Below, piece after piece: positions 53,252 through 61,752 of a DNA stretch of 64,000 nucleotides. The stretch is taken from the NCBI RefSeq assembly GCF_001696455.1, contig NZ_MAUJ01000008.1, forward strand, positions 126,501-190,500. Direction: 5' to 3'. Numbering within the stretch: position 1 is the first letter of the stretch; each line of letters opens with the position of its first letter. The notes under the pieces were generated by a model. The model worked only from the letters and a program-made list of their open reading frames with translations, did no database searches and was not told where the DNA came from. Origin of the DNA: Pseudoalteromonas luteoviolacea. Lineage in GTDB: Bacteria > Pseudomonadota > Gammaproteobacteria > Enterobacterales > Alteromonadaceae. The position numbers and the translations under genes are program-made.

Positions 53252-54364
53252 ATGAATCAGATCACTCAACAAACCATTCAAGTTGGTGAGCTTGCCAATG
53301 GACAAGCATTAACGATCCCTGTGTTTACTGTTGGCGATATCCAAGCAGGTCCAAACGTATATATTCAGGCCAATATGCATGGTGCTGAAGTTCAGGGCAA
53401 TGCCGTGATTTATGCTTTGCTTGAAAAATTAAAATCAGCACGGCTCGCAGGCTCCATTACCTTAGTACCTTACGCCAACCCAATTGGTTGCAACCAAAAG
53501 TCAGGCGAATTTACGCTTGGCCGTTTTGACCCAATTACAGGTGAAAATTGGAATAGACTTTATCATGACCATAGCCACCTTATTGCAGAGTTTGCGACGC
53601 GCTTTAAAGATGAGCCTGAAGAAATCATTCGTGCCGAATTCAAGCAGTTGTTGATTGAACAAACCGAGCGTTTGCTCACAGGGCCACTGCACCAATTGAA
53701 AACGGGTAAGCGTATTGCACTGCACCTCCAGCACTTAGCACATCAAGCAGATTTGGTTTTGGATTTACACACAGGCCCAGTATCAGCTAAGCATCTTTAT
53801 TGCCCTGAATATGCTAAAGATAGTGCAAAGCATTTTGATATTCCGCACACCTTACTGATCCCCAATGAATTTGACGGTGCCATGGATGAAGCTTGCTTCT
53901 GCCCTTGGTGGCAACTCAGTGAGGCTTTTGCAGCACAGGGGCGAGAATTTTCAACGTTAGTTGAAGCCTTCACCGTCGAACTGGGGTCACAAGAACATAT
54001 TGACCTCAAAGAAGCTGACAATGACGCCAATAGCATTCTCAGTTACCTCACTCACAAAGAGGTCATATTGGAATCAGGTTACCGGCCGCAGCCTATCACC
54101 CGCTATGCCTGTTATTTAAAAGATTATGTGGCGGTTTACGCGCCTATGGGGGGCATGATTGATTATCAAGCTTCATTAGGTGCCCATGTAAAAGCTGGAG
54201 ATTCTCTGGCAACAGTGTTGCGTATGGATAAATATTGCGATGGAGAAGCACTGCAGCCAATAACCTTTGCACAAGATGGCATCGCAATCTTGCACTTTGC
54301 GTCAGCGAGCGTGAACCAAGGTACTGAACTCTATAAGTTGTTTACCAACTACTTCGAATTATAA
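53252..54364 (+). CDS. M14-family deacylase (succinylglutamate desuccinylase/aspartoacylase type)
   Basis: This 370-aa zinc carboxypeptidase-fold hydrolase has ligands His43 and Glu46 in NMHGAEVQG and a histidine in LDLHTGP (about 173). The catalytic glutamate is in FTVELGSQEH. The AstE/AspA family removes N-succinyl or N-acetyl groups. Here it ends a lysine operon that lacks DapE, so it probably desuccinylates N-succinyl-DAP or N-succinyl-lysine. It starts 2 nt after the decarboxylase stop. A terminator is at 54437-54468. Confidence 0.8.
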   Translation: MNQITQQTIQVGELANGQALTIPVFTVGDIQAGPNVYIQANMHGAEVQGNAVIYALLEKLKSARLAGSITLVPYANPIGCNQKSGEFTLGRFDPITGENWNRLYHDHSHLIAEFATRFKDEPEEIIRAEFKQLLIEQTERLLTGPLHQLKTGKRIALHLQHLAHQADLVLDLHTGPVSAKHLYCPEYAKDSAKHFDIPHTLLIPNEFDGAMDEACFCPWWQLSEAFAAQGREFSTLVEAFTVELGSQEHIDLKEADNDANSILSYLTHKEVILESGYRPQPITRYACYLKDYVAVYAPMGGMIDYQASLGAHVKAGDSLATVLRMDKYCDGEALQPITFAQDGIAILHFASASVNQGTELYKLFTNYFEL

Positions 54365-54436
54365 GGCCAGCCCTAAATAGGTTTGGCACAACACATTGCG
54401 TGAGAGTAGGTAGGTCTGAGACTTACTTGCTAAGGT

Positions 54437-54468
54437 GTGGTGGCTCTGTCACCACCCTTTTTTCTTTT
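54437..54468 (+). terminator. terminator of the lysine operon
   Basis: The stem GTGGTG/CACCAC encloses a 7-nt loop and is followed by CCTTTTTTCTTTT. The 70 bases before it hold a 5S-rRNA-like GTGAGAGTAGGT (54400-54411). Confidence 0.88.
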
Positions 54469-54526
54469 CCTGCCCCGCGCCGTTACCACTTCCCAAAAGT
54501 ACCAATGCAATTTCAAACGGATCAGT

Positions 54527-54562
54527 GAAAATAAAAAAGCCAAAGCATTTTATTGCCTTGGC
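54527..54562 (-). terminator. terminator of the rpe-gph-trpS operon
   Basis: On the minus strand GCCAAGGCA/TGCTTTGGC (one mismatch) is followed by TTTTTTATTTT. Confidence 0.85.
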
Positions 54563-54587
54563 TCATAGGATGAGATAGCCAAAATAT

Positions 54588-55592
54588 TTACGGACGAGGG
54601 ATAAAGCCCACTGCATCATAGACTGCTTTTAACGTTTTCTCTGCGCGTTCGCTGGCTTTTTCGGCGCCATTACGCATGATGTTTTCAAGCAGTGTTTTGT
54701 CGGCTCTAATCTCATGAAAGCGAGACTGAATTGGCTCAAGCATCTCAACAACCGCTGCCGCAGTATCTTTTTTCAAATGGCCATACATTTTGTCTTCGTA
54801 CTCTGGCACAAGCGTTTCAACGGAGCGACCTGTTGCAACAGACAATAATGTCAGCAAGTTAGACACACCGGGCTTCTCTTGACGGTCGAAGTAAATGCGT
54901 GCTTGCTCATCTGAGTCAGTAACCGCTTTTTTCAGCTTCTTCTCAATTTTCTTCGGTTCATCTAACAGCAGTACAAAACCGTTCGGGTTTTCATCTGACT
55001 TTGACATTTTTTTCGTTGGATCTTGAAGGCTCATTACACGCGCACCCAACTCTGGAATATATGGCTCAGGCACCTTAAAAACGTCACCGTAGATATTGTT
55101 AAAGCGAGTCGCAATGTCACGCGTCAACTCTAAATGTTGCTTTTGGTCTTCCCCAACTGGGACCTGATCAGCTTGATATAGCAATATATCTGCAGCTTGC
55201 AATACCGGATAAGAGAACAAACCAACATTTACATTGTTTGCATGCTTTGATGATTTATCTTTAAATTGAGTCATACGATTCAATTCACCCATCTGCGCGT
55301 AACAGTTAAGTACCCACCCCAATTGCGCATGCTCTGGCACCTGCGACTGCACAAATAAAGCTGACTTTTCTGGGTCAATACCACATGCTGTGTACATGGC
55401 AATGCCATCTAAAACACGCTCACGTAAAGCCGCTGGATCTTGACGCACGGTAATGGCATGAAGATCAACCAGCATAAAGAAACAGTCGTGATCTTCTTGT
55501 AGCTTAAGCCACTGGTTTATGGCACCTACGTAATTGCCTATTGTCATACCACCGGTTGGCTGAATGCCACTTAATACTACTGGTTTAGTCAT
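54588..55592 (-). CDS. trpS: tryptophanyl-tRNA synthetase
   Basis: This 334-aa class I aminoacyl-tRNA synthetase charges tRNA-Trp. The HIGH-like motif is TIGN (in TGGMTIGNYVG, 13-23), and the KMSKS motif is at about 196-200 (KKMSKSDEN). Last gene of the rpe-gph-trpS cluster, 13 nt after gph. Confidence 0.97.
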   Translation of the reverse strand: MTKPVVLSGIQPTGGMTIGNYVGAINQWLKLQEDHDCFFMLVDLHAITVRQDPAALRERVLDGIAMYTACGIDPEKSALFVQSQVPEHAQLGWVLNCYAQMGELNRMTQFKDKSSKHANNVNVGLFSYPVLQAADILLYQADQVPVGEDQKQHLELTRDIATRFNNIYGDVFKVPEPYIPELGARVMSLQDPTKKMSKSDENPNGFVLLLDEPKKIEKKLKKAVTDSDEQARIYFDRQEKPGVSNLLTLLSVATGRSVETLVPEYEDKMYGHLKKDTAAAVVEMLEPIQSRFHEIRADKTLLENIMRNGAEKASERAEKTLKAVYDAVGFIPRP

Positions 55593-55605
55593 CTTGTTCC
55601 TTTAT

Positions 55606-56280
55606 TTATTTCAAGTCTGAATTATTTAAAATGGGGATTATATCTAAGAACCTATCGCAGAGGTACTCTGGATTCAACTGCTTCAAATCAAAGCCCTGAT
55701 TGTACCCATAAGTTAATGCGATCACTGGCATACCTGCATTGTGTGCTGCCAAAATATCGCTTTTGGAGTCGCCAATCATTATCGCTTCTTGAACTGTTAA
55801 CCCGAGCTCTTTACAGGCCGCTTGTAGAGGCTCAGGATCTGGCTTTTTGTTTCCATCATCACCACATACAATAACATCAAAATATGTGTCAATGTTAAGT
55901 TTTTGCAACAACTGCAATGTAAATGCTCTATTTTTATTGGTGACGATCGCTTTTGGCATAGCTGAAAGCTCTCTCAATACGCTCTCAACATCTTGATAAA
56001 GCTGAGCATACTCTCCAATAAGTGTATGGTAATGATGCTTAAACTGTTCTGTAGCTTGTTGAATGAGTGTCTCAGATAAGTCAGGGTTGACTTCAAAGTC
56101 ACAACTCAACCCTCGCATGACCAGCTTATCGATGCCATTACCGACCCAATTGCGTACTTGTGCCTCTGATACTACGGGGAAAGCCACATCTGATAGCGCC
56201 AAGTTTAACGACCAGTGCATGTCTTGCACACTATCCACTAAGGTGCCATCTAAATCAAATATAAGACCTTTCAATCTCAT
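55606..56280 (-). CDS. gph: phosphoglycolate phosphatase
   Basis: This 224-aa HAD hydrolase removes phosphate from 2-phosphoglycolate, which arises from DNA repair. The nucleophile is Asp9 and the acid/base Asp11 in IFDLDGTLVD. IVTNKNRAF and MIGDSKSDI are motifs II and IV. It overlaps the rpe stop by 1 nt. Confidence 0.94.
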   Translation of the reverse strand: MRLKGLIFDLDGTLVDSVQDMHWSLNLALSDVAFPVVSEAQVRNWVGNGIDKLVMRGLSCDFEVNPDLSETLIQQATEQFKHHYHTLIGEYAQLYQDVESVLRELSAMPKAIVTNKNRAFTLQLLQKLNIDTYFDVIVCGDDGNKKPDPEPLQAACKELGLTVQEAIMIGDSKSDILAAHNAGMPVIALTYGYNQGFDLKQLNPEYLCDRFLDIIPILNNSDLK

Positions 56281-56969
56281 TAGCGTACCTTTGCCAACTC
56301 TTGGCGCATTGCATCTATCACGGTTTTATAGTCTGGTTGATTAAATATTGCGGACCCCGCCACAAACATATCAGCCCCTGCTGCCGCAATTTCTGCAATG
56401 TTTTCGACCTTCACACCACCATCAACCTCTAAGCGGATTTTTCGACCCGACGCTTCAATGCGTTCTCTGACTTGTTTTAATTTGTCTAACGTACTTGGAA
56501 TAAAACTTTGACCACCAAACCCTGGATTCACAGACATCAATAAGATTTGGTCTACTTTATCCATAACATAATCTAGGCAATGTAGTGGCGTCGCAGGGTT
56601 AAGCACCAGACCTGCTTCACAACCAAGCTCTTTGATCAGTGCTAAACTGCGGTCAACGTGCTCACTCGCTTCAGGGTGAAATGTGATAATATCAGCGCCC
56701 GCCTTGGCAAAACTTGGAATTAAAGAGTCTACAGGCTTAATCATTAGGTGCACGTCGATAGGGGCTGTAATACCATAGCCTCTTAGCGCCTCGCAAATCA
56801 TCGGACCAAATGTGAGATTAGGCACATAGTGGTTATCCATAACATCAAAGTGTACAACATCAGCACCGGCATTAATAACTTGCTCCACATCGCTGCCCAA
56901 ACGCGCAAAGTCTGCAGATAAAATAGATGGCGCAATTAAAAATTCAGGCTGTGAACTGGCTAAAGACAT
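56280..56969 (-). CDS. rpe: ribulose-phosphate 3-epimerase
   Basis: This 229-aa TIM-barrel enzyme interconverts ribulose 5-phosphate and xylulose 5-phosphate. IAPSILSADFARLG, HFDVMDNHYVPNL, MSVNPGFGGQSF and EVDGGVK are all conserved. In many gammaproteobacteria it directly follows dam, but here about 680 bp and two small genes intervene. Confidence 0.97.
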   Translation of the reverse strand: MSLASSQPEFLIAPSILSADFARLGSDVEQVINAGADVVHFDVMDNHYVPNLTFGPMICEALRGYGITAPIDVHLMIKPVDSLIPSFAKAGADIITFHPEASEHVDRSLALIKELGCEAGLVLNPATPLHCLDYVMDKVDQILLMSVNPGFGGQSFIPSTLDKLKQVRERIEASGRKIRLEVDGGVKVENIAEIAAAGADMFVAGSAIFNQPDYKTVIDAMRQELAKVR

Positions 56970-57141
56970 GGGACCCCCTTCAAGTAAAATGTCGACGCTA
57001 CTTTACCCCAATTTGCCCACAATTACACGACCAACAATTGTGCAATTTGCGAGTAAATAACAGGAATCGTAGATAAAGCGATTGTTTAATAAACATCCAT
57101 AGTGTACTATTTATAGATAGCTCATCGCTGAGGGGATAGTT

Positions 57142-57438
57142 ATGGCAACATGGCTTAAAACACGGACGGTATTGTTTGCAGCAGCTGCTGTAGTTTCAGT
57201 GGGTGTATTCTCATTTGGAAACGAAGAGATTGTGGTTACAAAGTACGAGCAATGTCAGTGCACCAATTCTAACTATAATAATTACAATGTTCCGTACTGT
57301 AAACGTGAAGCACACACAAGTTGGTTTGCTTGGTTAACAGGTGGTAGTAGTAATGCTCAATTTCACTACCTAGACTTGTTAGAACTGTTAATTGGTTCTG
57401 ATGACAAGCAAGACTCTTCGTCAATTTCACAATTCTAA
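57142..57438 (+). CDS. small secreted or membrane-anchored protein, unknown
   Basis: This 98-aa protein has an N-terminal hydrophobic segment (about 8-25, signal peptide or anchor). A short stretch with CQC and Asn/Tyr repeats (CTNSNYNNYNVPYC) follows, then an amphipathic C-terminal half. A strong ribosome-binding site GAGGGG lies 6 bases before the ATG. I do not recognise it. It precedes the DUF2970 gene by 24 nt and is read against the flanking operon. Confidence 0.6.
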   Translation: MATWLKTRTVLFAAAAVVSVGVFSFGNEEIVVTKYEQCQCTNSNYNNYNVPYCKREAHTSWFAWLTGGSSNAQFHYLDLLELLIGSDDKQDSSSISQF

Positions 57439-57462
57439 TGCTAAACGTGGCTTGGACGCAAA

Positions 57463-57654
57463 ATGATGACTTTCATTAATCTCATTCAAAGCGTCTTGGC
57501 TGCTATGTTTGGTGTGCAAAGCAACAAAAAATACCAATTTGACTTCCAACAAGGTCGATTTTGGCCTTACGCAGTTGCGGGCACACTATTCGTCGTGCTG
57601 TTTGTAGTTTTCCTCATTACACTCGTAAACGGTATCATCGCACTCAACAATTAA
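57463..57654 (+). CDS. DUF2970 membrane protein
   Basis: This 63-aa protein has the DUF2970 layout: an amphipathic start with VLAAMFGVQSNKKYQFDF, then one transmembrane helix (about 35-58). The function is unknown. Its stop overlaps the dam stop by 4 nt in a convergent arrangement. Confidence 0.82.
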   Translation: MMTFINLIQSVLAAMFGVQSNKKYQFDFQQGRFWPYAVAGTLFVVLFVVFLITLVNGIIALNN

Positions 57655-58499
57655 GTTGTAGGTCGCTTATCAGCGTCGTACAGGGCCATCAATTCGTTCA
57701 CTTTGTTTCGCGCATTCCCCTTTGGGCTAATAGTTCGTTTCACTTGGATAACATCCAAATTGGCTTGGCTGTAAATTTTTCTTGTCCAAACCGTATCATG
57801 ATTTGAGATCAATACAGGTTTATTACTTTTAAATGCTGCAGTTTCTGCAAGGTTTGCCAGTTCTGCTTGGTCATCCAAGTTAAAACCGCCTTTTGCATAG
57901 CTAGTAAAAGACGCCGTTTTACTTAAAGGCACATAGGGAGGATCACAATAAATGACAGAGTTTTTGGGCAGTTTGCTAAATACTTGCTCGTAGCTTAAAC
58001 ACGTAAATGTGGCATTTTGCGCTTTTTCGGCAAAGTAGAATAACTCGTTTTCTGGGAAGTAAGGTCGTTTATATTTACCAAAGGGCACGTTAAATATGCC
58101 TTTCAAGTTATATCGGCAAAGGCCGTTATAACCATGACGATTCATGTATAAAAATAAAATAGCGCGTTCATAAACATCGACGCATTCATTGAATTGCTTA
58201 CGATACTCGTAATAGGCTTCAGGACAGTTATTTTGTTCAACAAACAACCTCTTAGCATCACTAATGAACTCTTCCGGAGCGCGTTGTAATTCTTTATACA
58301 GATTGATCAGATCAGCGTTAATATCATTCAAAACGTAGCGTTTAAAATGGCTATTCAGAAATACCGAGCCAGCCCCCACAAACGGCTCGACTAGTGTATC
58401 TGCCTCAGGGTTCGCACTACGTAATCGCTTAGTGATCTCTTCAACTAAGCTATATTTTCCGCCTGCCCATTTTAAAAAGGCTCTGGTCTTTTTCTGCAT
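57651..58499 (-). CDS. dam: DNA adenine methylase
   Basis: This 282-aa enzyme methylates adenine in GATC, guiding mismatch repair and replication timing. Motif I FLKWAGGKYS (8-17) and the catalytic DPPY (about 186-189) are intact. VEPFVGAGSVF is the SAM site. It follows damX by 46 nt. Confidence 0.96.
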   Translation of the reverse strand: MQKKTRAFLKWAGGKYSLVEEITKRLRSANPEADTLVEPFVGAGSVFLNSHFKRYVLNDINADLINLYKELQRAPEEFISDAKRLFVEQNNCPEAYYEYRKQFNECVDVYERAILFLYMNRHGYNGLCRYNLKGIFNVPFGKYKRPYFPENELFYFAEKAQNATFTCLSYEQVFSKLPKNSVIYCDPPYVPLSKTASFTSYAKGGFNLDDQAELANLAETAAFKSNKPVLISNHDTVWTRKIYSQANLDVIQVKRTISPKGNARNKVNELMALYDADKRPTT

Positions 58500-58545
58500 G
58501 ATCGATCTAATTACTCAAAAGTAGCGCGATTTTACACTATTTTTC

Positions 58546-59985
58546 TTATTGTGACTGTTGGATTTGTTGCTTTATTTGAGAGATGCGCTTAAAAAATGGC
58601 TTTGCAGCTAACAAATCCTCCGATAGATTCTCACGTGCCCTTTTCGCATCTTCTAACTGACCATATGGTGCCAAAGTTACAAACCACCATGTTTTGCCAC
58701 TGCGTATCACTTCAGCTACTCTCAGGTTATCTACCGAGTACCGAGTAAGAAAATCGTCAACGACTTTTCTATCCGTCACCGCTAAAAGTTGAATACTCCA
58801 TTCAGTATCAGGTCGAGAGGTAAACCAGTCATTGTCGTTGGATGAACTGGCGATCGAAGACTCCGAAATAGGCGGTTGTACCTTAACCGATGTACTCTCA
58901 ACTGGTGGTGGCGCTGGTATGCCACTGACTGTGTCGGGTATCACTGACGACGTACTTAATCGTTCACCCGATGCAATCTCGGATTCTACATTTTCGGCTA
59001 CGGGCGTGTTCCCTTTTTCAGATCCGTCCAAACGTTTTCGCTGTTCAACCTCAGCACTTGGCGCCGATAACAACGCCCCTAACACCGCTGAGACTTGAGA
59101 CGATTCACCCTTTTGGTCATCGGCTATAGGCGTTAGCTCTTCACGCTTGAGGTCTGTAACAACTAAATCAGTCAAAACTTGTTCCGCTTCTAAGACTGTA
59201 GGCTCAGTGAGTGCCGTACTATTTTGCTGAGCAGCCGATTGGCGTTGTTCTAGCAAGTTCATCAACTGTTTATTGTAAAGTGCAGCAATCAAGCACAATG
59301 CGAGTACAATCGAAAATGCCGCAATGAAAAAGTGTTTTTGCTTACTTTTCGTCCCTGATGGCTGTCTTAGATCTAAACTTTGGCTTTGTTTTGTCCAGCC
59401 AAGTAGCACACTGGGGTTGCCATGTGCTTCTGTTACGAACGTAGTAAATATGGGATCGTCTTCAGGAGGTAACTCTCTAAAGAACATCTTCATAAGTTGT
59501 TTTGACTCTGAAAATGACAGTGGTTCGAGATGGATATCAAGCGCACCAGGTACCATGCCCGGACTTTGAGCTGTTACCAATATATACAAGGTAGTGGGCG
59601 CGCTTGTCGCTAAACGTTGTAATTCAGCAATCAATTCATCACTGAGATGCCGAGCACCGTCTAAAACCCATAGACACGGTTCGGCAGGTTGCTCACTATG
59701 TAAGACAAAAAAGTTTTCAGAGAGCGAAAGCTTTTGATCGACAATCGGTGAACGAAAGGTGTGTTCCATCAATTGCCGTATCACATCGGTGTCTTTACTT
59801 TGAGCTGAAAGCTGAATAAACGCTTTAGAAAAGTCTTCGTATTTATCAGTTATAAAGCTTTCTGCTAAATAACTTTTGCCTAAACCTGAGTTGCCAACCA
59901 AACATATCAAGCTTTGACCGTACTCGAATTGCATCGCAACTCGGTCTACCAAGGCAGCTCGGCTTGGTAATATTTGAGACTGCAT
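58546..59985 (-). CDS. damX: DamX-like SPOR-domain protein with AAA domain
   Basis: This 479-aa protein has an N-terminal AAA-type ATPase domain (Walker A GNSGLGKS, 31-38; LWVLDGA as Walker B). One transmembrane helix (about 217-238) follows, then a long Ser/Glu-rich linker and a C-terminal SPOR domain (about 400-470, with WSIQLLAVTDRKVVDDFL). SPOR domains bind denuded septal peptidoglycan. DamX acts in cell division. It overlaps the aroB stop by 1 nt. Confidence 0.9.
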   Translation of the reverse strand: MQSQILPSRAALVDRVAMQFEYGQSLICLVGNSGLGKSYLAESFITDKYEDFSKAFIQLSAQSKDTDVIRQLMEHTFRSPIVDQKLSLSENFFVLHSEQPAEPCLWVLDGARHLSDELIAELQRLATSAPTTLYILVTAQSPGMVPGALDIHLEPLSFSESKQLMKMFFRELPPEDDPIFTTFVTEAHGNPSVLLGWTKQSQSLDLRQPSGTKSKQKHFFIAAFSIVLALCLIAALYNKQLMNLLEQRQSAAQQNSTALTEPTVLEAEQVLTDLVVTDLKREELTPIADDQKGESSQVSAVLGALLSAPSAEVEQRKRLDGSEKGNTPVAENVESEIASGERLSTSSVIPDTVSGIPAPPPVESTSVKVQPPISESSIASSSNDNDWFTSRPDTEWSIQLLAVTDRKVVDDFLTRYSVDNLRVAEVIRSGKTWWFVTLAPYGQLEDAKRARENLSEDLLAAKPFFKRISQIKQQIQQSQ

Positions 59986-61055
59986 TACCGCCCTATTAAA
60001 TTACCTACACTTTCATCTGATACATCATCCACTAATGCACATACGCCCACAGCAGTTGGTACGATAAAGCGAATTTTACCGCGTTTATTCTTCTTGTCTT
60101 TGCGCATATGATGAATAAACTGCTCAGATGTCATGTCACTGGGTGGATCGACAGGCAAATTATACTGAGATAATAGCGCACGCACGCGTTCAACTTCTTG
60201 CGCTGTAATATCACCACGCTGTCGACCTAGTTCCATCGCCAATACAATTCCTGCAGCAACCGCCTCACCATGTAACCAGTTTCCATAACCCATTTGTGCT
60301 TCGATGGCGTGACCAAACGTATGCCCTAAGTTTAGCAAGGCTCTTAATCCGGCTTCTTTTTCGTCTTTTGCGACAATTTCTGCTTTGATCTCACAGCAAC
60401 GGTAAATGACTTGATTTAAAGCCTGCGTTTCCAATGCAGTCAGTTGCTCAGATGCATTTTCCAACAAGGCCAAAAATTCGGCGTCATATATAAGCCCATA
60501 CTTAATCACTTCAGCCATACCCGCGGCAAACTCACGTGGAGGTAATGAGCGTAGGGTGTCGGTATCAATAAAAACAGCTTTTGGTTGATAAAAAGCCCCA
60601 ATCATATTTTTACCTAGAGGATGATTGACCGCTGTTTTACCACCCACAGATGAATCGACTTGGGAAAGTAATGTTGTTGGAATTTGGATAAAAGGCACAC
60701 CACGCTGATACGCAGAAGCCACAAAGCCGGTTAAATCACCTATCACTCCACCGCCCAAAGCAATCAGACAAGTATCACGACCACAATTGTGCTCCAATAA
60801 AAAACCACAGATTTTCTCAAACCATTCTAAGGTTTTAAATTGTTCACCATCGGGAATAATAAAGTGTAATGGAGAAAGGTCATTTAACTGTTCTTGCAAA
60901 ACGGTTAAATAAAGAGGCGCAATGGTTTCATTGCTGATAATGACCGGACGACTACTGCCTATATGCTGTCGAAGTCGCCCCTGATCGGACAATAGATCCT
61001 GACCAATATAGATGGGATAGCTACGCTCGTTCAAATCCACATTCAGTTCAAGCAT
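59985..61055 (-). CDS. aroB: 3-dehydroquinate synthase
   Basis: This 356-aa NAD- and zinc-dependent enzyme makes 3-dehydroquinate in the shikimate pathway. IPTTLLSQVDSSVGGKTAVNH, FAAGMAEVIKYG and the metal histidines in LNLGHTFGHAIE are conserved. I chose ATG 61055, which has AGGAGG eight bases upstream. Two GTG codons precede it but are too close to that site. It follows aroK by 27 nt. Confidence 0.96.
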   Translation of the reverse strand: MLELNVDLNERSYPIYIGQDLLSDQGRLRQHIGSSRPVIISNETIAPLYLTVLQEQLNDLSPLHFIIPDGEQFKTLEWFEKICGFLLEHNCGRDTCLIALGGGVIGDLTGFVASAYQRGVPFIQIPTTLLSQVDSSVGGKTAVNHPLGKNMIGAFYQPKAVFIDTDTLRSLPPREFAAGMAEVIKYGLIYDAEFLALLENASEQLTALETQALNQVIYRCCEIKAEIVAKDEKEAGLRALLNLGHTFGHAIEAQMGYGNWLHGEAVAAGIVLAMELGRQRGDITAQEVERVRALLSQYNLPVDPPSDMTSEQFIHHMRKDKKNKRGKIRFIVPTAVGVCALVDDVSDESVGNLIGR

Positions 61056-61082
61056 CACCACTCCCTCCTTTTTTATTGGTTA

Positions 61083-61601
61083 TTAGAAATCTAGTTTGTC
61101 TATTATTTGATTCGCAACCACTTTAGCACTCTGCTCATCAGTGCGTACAACGATATCTGCAACTTCGCTGTACAAATGATTACGCTGCTCTGCCAAATCT
61201 TCTAAAATTTTTCTTGAGTCTTCACCTGTTTGCAACAGAGGTCGGCGCTTATCTCGCTGTGTTCGAGCCACTTGTTTTTCAATTGGCGTTTCTAAGTACA
61301 CGACTATCCCACGAGCTGACAGTTTATTACGCACTTCTTTACTGATCACAGAACCACCGCCTGTCGCCAGAACAATGCCCTGCTTTTCAGTCAGATCTGA
61401 AATCACAGTTTCTTCGCGCTTACGGAAACCTTCCTCGCCTTCAATATCGAAAACCCAAGCAATATCGGCACCAGTGCGGCGCTCAATTTCTTGATCCGAA
61501 TCGAAAAACTCAAGGTGTAATTGATCGGCAATGTGACGACCAATTGTGCTTTTACCAGCCCCCATAGGGCCTACTAGAAATATATTACGTTTCTCAGCCA
61601 T
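61083..61601 (-). CDS. aroK: shikimate kinase I
   Basis: This 172-aa P-loop kinase phosphorylates shikimate. Walker A GPMGAGKST is at 11-19, the shikimate-binding DSDQEIERR follows, and LATGGGSV is typical. The 151-bp gap upstream separates it from pilQ. Confidence 0.96.
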   Translation of the reverse strand: MAEKRNIFLVGPMGAGKSTIGRHIADQLHLEFFDSDQEIERRTGADIAWVFDIEGEEGFRKREETVISDLTEKQGIVLATGGGSVISKEVRNKLSARGIVVYLETPIEKQVARTQRDKRRPLLQTGEDSRKILEDLAEQRNHLYSEVADIVVRTDEQSAKVVANQIIDKLDF

Positions 61602-61752
61602 ATCTTTTTAGTACAAACGAACTCTAAAATTTGAAATAAAACCCCGCCTAACGACCTGGCCCCAAAATTAAGGAGGGGATTATCTCAGTATTTCATTCAA
61701 AATTTCAAGTGAAAAGGCGCAAATTCCACCTTTATTTGTTAATTTCTCGCCA

